Under the pieces are notes generated by a model. It searched no databases, was not told the DNA's origin, and was given only the letters and a program-made list of their open reading frames with translations. From Rattus norvegicus (Eukaryota; Chordata; Mammalia; Rodentia; Muridae), in the NCBI RefSeq assembly GCF_036323735.1, contig NC_086034.1, positions 8,711,001 to 8,775,000 of the forward strand: a stretch of 64,000 bases of DNA, read 5' to 3'. Below are positions 59,897 to 64,000 of the stretch, piece by piece. A program made the translations under genes and the position numbers. Positions within the stretch are counted from its first letter, which is position 1, and each line of letters opens with the position of its first letter.

Positions 59897-61026
59897 GATA
59901 CCTATTCTTTAATCTCATTTTCTTGCTCATTTACTCATAATAGGAGCCCCATGGCTCTCTCATCTTCAGCTGCTCCTGTAGAAGTCACTTTCAGCTTGGC
60001 CTTTATCCTTTACCTCATCTGGCTGTGTCTGCTGCACTGCAGTTTGCAGATGCCACAGGGGAGACAGCTTCCTACTTCCAGGAATGATTCGGGCGCCTGG
60101 GTGAGAGAGTGGGAGGGGATGGAGCCTAGGAGGCAGCTTAGCACCTTCTCTTTCAAAGCCTTACAGAATGGGATGCTGGGAAATGCCTCTGCCACTCCCA
60201 TTCTCAGCTCTCACCTTGCCCGTCTGGGCAGAAGTCAGCTCAGTCTCAGTTAAGCAGGATACACACAGTTAAGCGATTCCTCGCTAGCCATTGCCGTTTA
60301 ACAATCTACTCTGGGTGGGTACGTTTGGATGAATGGGATGACTTCCGTTCTGGAAGAATAGTCCAAAACGAGTTTTGATTCCATGTGGTCTATGACAGGT
60401 TGAGAACCCACTTGAACCTCTGCCCTGTCTGTGTTCCCTCAGTCAGAGCTTTATTCCTCCGCTGTTGCAGCGAGAAGGGGGATGATGTTCTCTCTATGTT
60501 GGATGTGCCTGCCAGAGCTGCCTGACCCTGGCTCCTGCAGGAATCCTGCAGGAATTCAGTATGTGTTTCTCTTGCGGCTGGGTACTCTTGCTGCCCAGAC
60601 ACATCTGCTTTGCCTATTGGTGATGCCCTTCTGATCACGTTGCCCTGGGTAGAATTTCAGAGCATTCTGTAGGTGAGGATGAATTGACGACGGGTTTGAA
60701 GAATTGTATTTTCAATTTTAATGGATCATTATAAAAATATCTAAATAAGTTTAATTCCAAGATTAAATGGGGGTTGTGAGAGGGCCTAGTCTACAGTCCC
60801 CATTTTGCTAACACAGTCTTTAACACACAACACACGATTATTTGAAGCTGGAAATTTTCATTTGGTTCAATGACCTTGTGATCCATTCACATTGCTATAC
60901 ATAGCGCTCACTGATATTTTCCAGTAGTACTTTATGGTTTGACCATAACACAATCCATTCATAAGATGAAAGATATTTTTGGTTTTAACAGTTTTTGCGA
61001 TTATAAACAGAGTTTCTGTTTTGAAT
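59897..61026. other. Intergenic; right part may be old L1
   Basis: No gene. From about 60840 the text faintly resembles antisense L1 3' coding sequence, continuous with the element below. Confidence 0.3.
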
Positions 61027-61042
61027 AAAATCAGTAATCATA

Positions 61043-61125
61043 GGGGTTGGGGATTTAGCTCAGTGGTAGAGCAGTTGCCTAGGAAGCGCAAGGCCCTGGG
61101 TTCGGTCCCCAGCTCCGAAAAAAAA
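61043..61125 (+). mobile_element. ID SINE with 16-bp target duplication
   Basis: Full ID body with pure A tail. Perfect duplication aaaatcagtaatcata at 61027-61042 and 61126-61141. The stem segment reads gcagtt...aagcgc rather than gcgctt...aagcgc, so two pairs of the anticodon-like stem are lost in this copy. Confidence 0.97.
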
Positions 61126-61462
61126 AAAATCAGTAATCATATATAGATTTTCAAAATTCAGACATGCTGTAGGATATATTATTACATTATTCCTTTGGAT
61201 GTTTGAGTGATATTTCATCGTATGAACATTGTGTATTGGCTGATAAACTCATGAGTTGGTTTTTTTCTCTCTTTTTTGTTGTTGTTGTTGTATGTTATGC
61301 TGAGAAAAGTCCTTTTTATTTCTCATTAGCTGAGAAATCATGCTTGGGGTTTGGAGTTTACAAATGCCTTTTCTGTATTATTGGGCATGATTAGATGACT
61401 TTTCTTTAGCCTGTGGAAATGAGGAGTTACATTAATGGATTTTTTAATGTTACATACCTGGA

Positions 61463-61822
61463 GTCTTAGTTAGGATTTTATTGCTGTGAAGAGACACCAT
61501 GACCAAGACAACTCTTATAAAGGCAAACATTTAATTGGGGCTGGCTTACAGGTTCAGAGGTTCAGTCCATTATCATCATGGTGGGAAACATGGCAGCATG
61601 CAGGCAGACATTGTGCTGGAGGAGCCGAGAGTTCTCTACCTCTTGATCCACAGGAAGCCAGGAGATTTTCTTCCACACTGGGCAGAGCTTGAGCGTGTGA
61701 GGCCTCAAACTTCAATGACACACCTACTCTGACAAGGCCACACCTGCTAATAGTGCCACTCCCCGAGGGCCAAGCATTCAAGCATATGAATCTATGGGAG
61801 CCATCCCTATTCAAACCACCAC
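61463..61822 (+). mobile_element. Rodent dispersed repeat, type A, with target duplication
   Basis: 'gtcttagttaggattttatt' to 'attcaaaccaccac'. A 7-bp acctgga flanks it (61456-61462 and 61823-61829). It interrupts the ancient L1, whose text continues on both sides. Confidence 0.7.
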
Positions 61823-62124
61823 ACCTGGATTAAATTCTGCTTGCTCATGGTGTATGATCGTGCTTATACCTGATTGGATACAGGTTGCTAACATGTTCTG
61901 AAGACCTTTTGCCTTCACTCCTGAAAAAGACTGTCTGTGGCTTTCCCTTTCTGTCACATCTTTTTCTGGTTTCCATCTTGGGGTAATTCTAGCCCCAGAG
62001 AATAGGTTAGAACGTGTTACCTTCTCTTTCATTTCCTGAGTCCGTAGAAAGCCATGTCCCTTCCCTCCAGTGTTCACTGGGCTTCGTGAAGGACTCTGGG
62101 TCTGATATTACTTACACAGTCACT

Positions 62125-62298
62125 TCCAGACCTGGCTGTCCGAGCTTCCCAGTGCTGGGACATCAAGTGTGCATCACTATGCCGGGCTTCGTGGCCCATT
62201 TTTTTTTCTTTTTTAAAATGTGGATTCTGGGATTGAATTTGAGTCTTCCTTCTTCTTTGGCAAATACTTTGCTGATTGTGCTATTTCCTGAGCCTTCT
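62125..62298 (-). repeat. B4-type SINE, inverted
   Basis: 'ttcccagtgctgggacatca' (B1-like) followed by 'tctgggattgaatttgagtc' and 'tgtgctatttcctgagcctt' (ID-like head). Confidence 0.6.
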
Positions 62299-62435
62299 AT
62301 GTGTAAGTTTCATAGAATATATCTATGGAGGTGTTAGTCAATTTTATCTGAGTCACTAAACCATGTCTGCAGACTGTTCATGTTATTCCTTTATCCTGGG
62401 ACAAGAAGTAATGACTCTTCTTTCATTTTATGATT

Positions 62436-62600
62436 TGGAGAATATATCTATATATCTATCTATCTATATCTATATCTATATCTATTTTTATCTCTATCTA
62501 TATCTCTATCTATCTCTATCTATCTCTATCTCTATCTATATCTATCCATCTATATCTATATCTATCTATCTATATCTATATCTATATCTATATATATCTT
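62436..62600. repeat. (TCTATA)n/(TCTA)n microsatellite
   Basis: About 165 bp of tctata and tcta units. The Tyr/Ile/Ser-rich 109- and 117-aa frames here are artefacts. Confidence 0.97.
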
Positions 62601-62891
62601 TTCTTTTATCCTGGCTTCTTTTGCCTACATGTTTATCAATTTTATTTATATTTGAGGGTACAAGCTTTTGGGTTCTCTATTTTCTGTTTTGATTATGACT
62701 TTTACCGATTCTATTATTTGTTCTCGTTTCTTCAAGTTCATAATACTCCTTCCATTGTAGGCTACATAGAAGGCATACTGTAGAACCAGATCTTTATTCA
62801 TTCCCAGGTTGCTTATTCAGTGTTGTACCATTCTGTATGAGCACTGCTTTTATTGCATCTCACACATTTTCATTTAATTAAAACATATTTT

Positions 62892-63108
62892 AGGAATGGA
62901 GAGATGGTTCAGTGGTTAAGAGCACTGGCAGCTCTTCCAGAGGACCTGGGTTCAATTCCTAGCAACCACATGGTGGCTCACAACCATCTGTAACCCCCGT
63001 CCCAGGAGATCAGATGCTCTCTTCTGGCATATGTGGGCAGTAGGCACACACACAGAGTACATGGAAGCACACACAGGCAAAACATCCATACACAAAATAA
63101 AATATATT
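62892..63108 (+). repeat. B2 SINE, full length
   Basis: 'ggaatggagagatggttcag' head, 'aaccacatggtggctcacaa' body, CA-rich part and 'aaaataaaatatattaaaaa' tail. A box and B box (GGTTCAATTCC) are both present. Confidence 0.92.
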
Positions 63109-63225
63109 AAAAATGATATAAATTGCTTTAAGTTTTTCTCTTGGGATTTTTTTTCTTGCCCCATGAGAGGTCTAATACTCAAATATGTGAAGATTTTAAA
63201 GATGTTTTCTGTTAACGCAAGAAGT

Positions 63226-63358
63226 GTGTGCATGTGTGTGTGTATTTGTGTGTGTGTGTGTTTGTGTGTGTGTGTATGTGTGTATATGTCTGCTGCATGT
63301 GTTAGGGCATATGCATGTATGTATGTATGAATGTATGTATGTATGTATGTATGTGTGC
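63226..63358. repeat. (GT)n and (TATG)n microsatellites
   Basis: GT block at 63226-63280 and tatg block at 63312-63352. Confidence 0.95.
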
Positions 63359-63405
63359 ATGTATGCACATGTGTATGTCTGCTACCTCATCAGCAGTGGT
63401 GTGTG

Positions 63406-63635
63406 TGCCTGTAGAGGATAGAGACTGACTTCAAGTGTCTTTCTCAGTCACTCTCTGCCTTATATACTGAGGAAGGGTCTCCCACTTGAACCCAGAGCTC
63501 ACCGATTTGACTAGTCTAGGTGGTATTACACGCAGGCTGCCATGCCATTTGGTATTCACATGGTTCTGGGAATCTGAATCCCAACCTTCCTTGTACAGAA
63601 AGTGATTTTACTTGCTGAGCCACCCCTGCAGTTCC
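63406..63635 (-). repeat. B4-type SINE region, inverted, old
   Basis: 'tcttt ctcagtcactctct', 'cagagctcaccgatttgact' and the inverted head 'tgctgagccacccctgcagt'. Confidence 0.5.
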
Positions 63636-63918
63636 TGTGTTTCTGATTTATAGTTTAATCCCATGGATTTTGTACCTGTAAATTTGTTCAAGTGTGTTTT
63701 ATGGTGCACAGTTCTGGTAGACCTTGGTGAAAGCCCTATTTGAGCCTGGAAAGAGTATATAGTCTGTGGGTAAAGTAGCCTGTAAGATGTCAGTTGGGTC
63801 CAGTTGATTGATGGGGTGCTCACTTTAACTACATCTTTATTGATTTTCTGCCTGCTGAATCTGTTAATTACTGAGAGAAGACATCGACATCTCCAGCTGC
63901 AACAGTAATGCGTTGTTT

Positions 63919-64000
63919 AGGGCTGGAGAGATGGCTCAGCAGTCTAGAGCACCGGCTGCTCTTCCTGAGGTCCTGAGCTCAATTCCCAGCAACCACATGG
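63919..64000 (+). repeat. B2 SINE, cut by the window end
   Basis: 'gggctggagagatggctcag' to 'cccagcaaccacatgg' at the last base. The rest lies outside the window. Confidence 0.93.

Larger units (their letters stand above)
61142..63916 (-). pseudogene. Ancient L1 ORF2, antisense and fragmented
   Basis: Antisense L1 ORF2 text is found in correct order in the gaps between younger insertions: 61360-61462 and 61830-62120 (reverse transcriptase region), 62600-62890 ('gagcactgcttttattgcat'), 63110-63220 and 63640-63916 (toward the endonuclease, 'ccagttgattgatggggtgc'). No open frame survives. The divergence suggests a pre-rodent or early rodent L1. Confidence 0.7.

Overview
The window is mammalian nuclear DNA, almost certainly from a rat (Rattus). 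It holds at least five tRNA-derived ID SINEs of the rat-expanded type with intact Pol III boxes, several with near-perfect target-site duplications. It also holds many B1, B2, B3 and B4 SINEs, a rat-type L1, an older Lx-type L1, copies of a URR1-type hAT element, MaLR and other LTRs, and long CA/GA microsatellites. There are no bacterial-style genes or operons. Nearly all long open frames are shadows of repeats or microsatellites.

Layout. 0-16.6 kb is moderately AT-rich DNA that reads as intron of a minus-strand gene, with SINEs, a CpG-rich solo LTR (1.3-1.7 kb), a three-deep nest of insertions (5.0-6.5 kb) and a pair of inverted URR1 copies (6.9-7.7 kb). 16.68-17.54 kb is a CpG island with GC boxes, KLF-type sites and a CRE half-site. 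A minus-strand splice donor in it (intron starting at 17097) marks it as the promoter and non-coding first exon of a gene running leftward out of the window. I could not name the gene. A chain of five small phase-compatible candidate exons (15.95 to 11.6 kb, minus) is given as a low-confidence hypothesis.

17.6-26 kb is intergenic: LTR-type pieces, unassigned rodent repeats and microsatellites. 26.3-34.5 kb is an old plus-strand Lx-type L1 with a dead reverse transcriptase and a foreign L1 3' end inserted in its ORF1. 37.65-44.0 kb is a near full-length, frame-broken rat-type L1 on the minus strand. 44-61 kb mixes SINEs, LTR pieces, a truncated L1 3' end (56-57 kb) and satellites. 61.1-63.9 kb is one ancient minus-strand L1 broken up by at least six younger insertions or repeat expansions.

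I found no host protein-coding gene with recognisable homology anywhere, and no convincing undescribed system. The most useful leads are the CpG-island promoter with its two donors, the candidate exon chain, the regulatory-looking solo LTR, the inverted URR1 pair, and the insertion nests that allow relative dating of element families. Repeat family names come from recalled consensus features, not from a database search.
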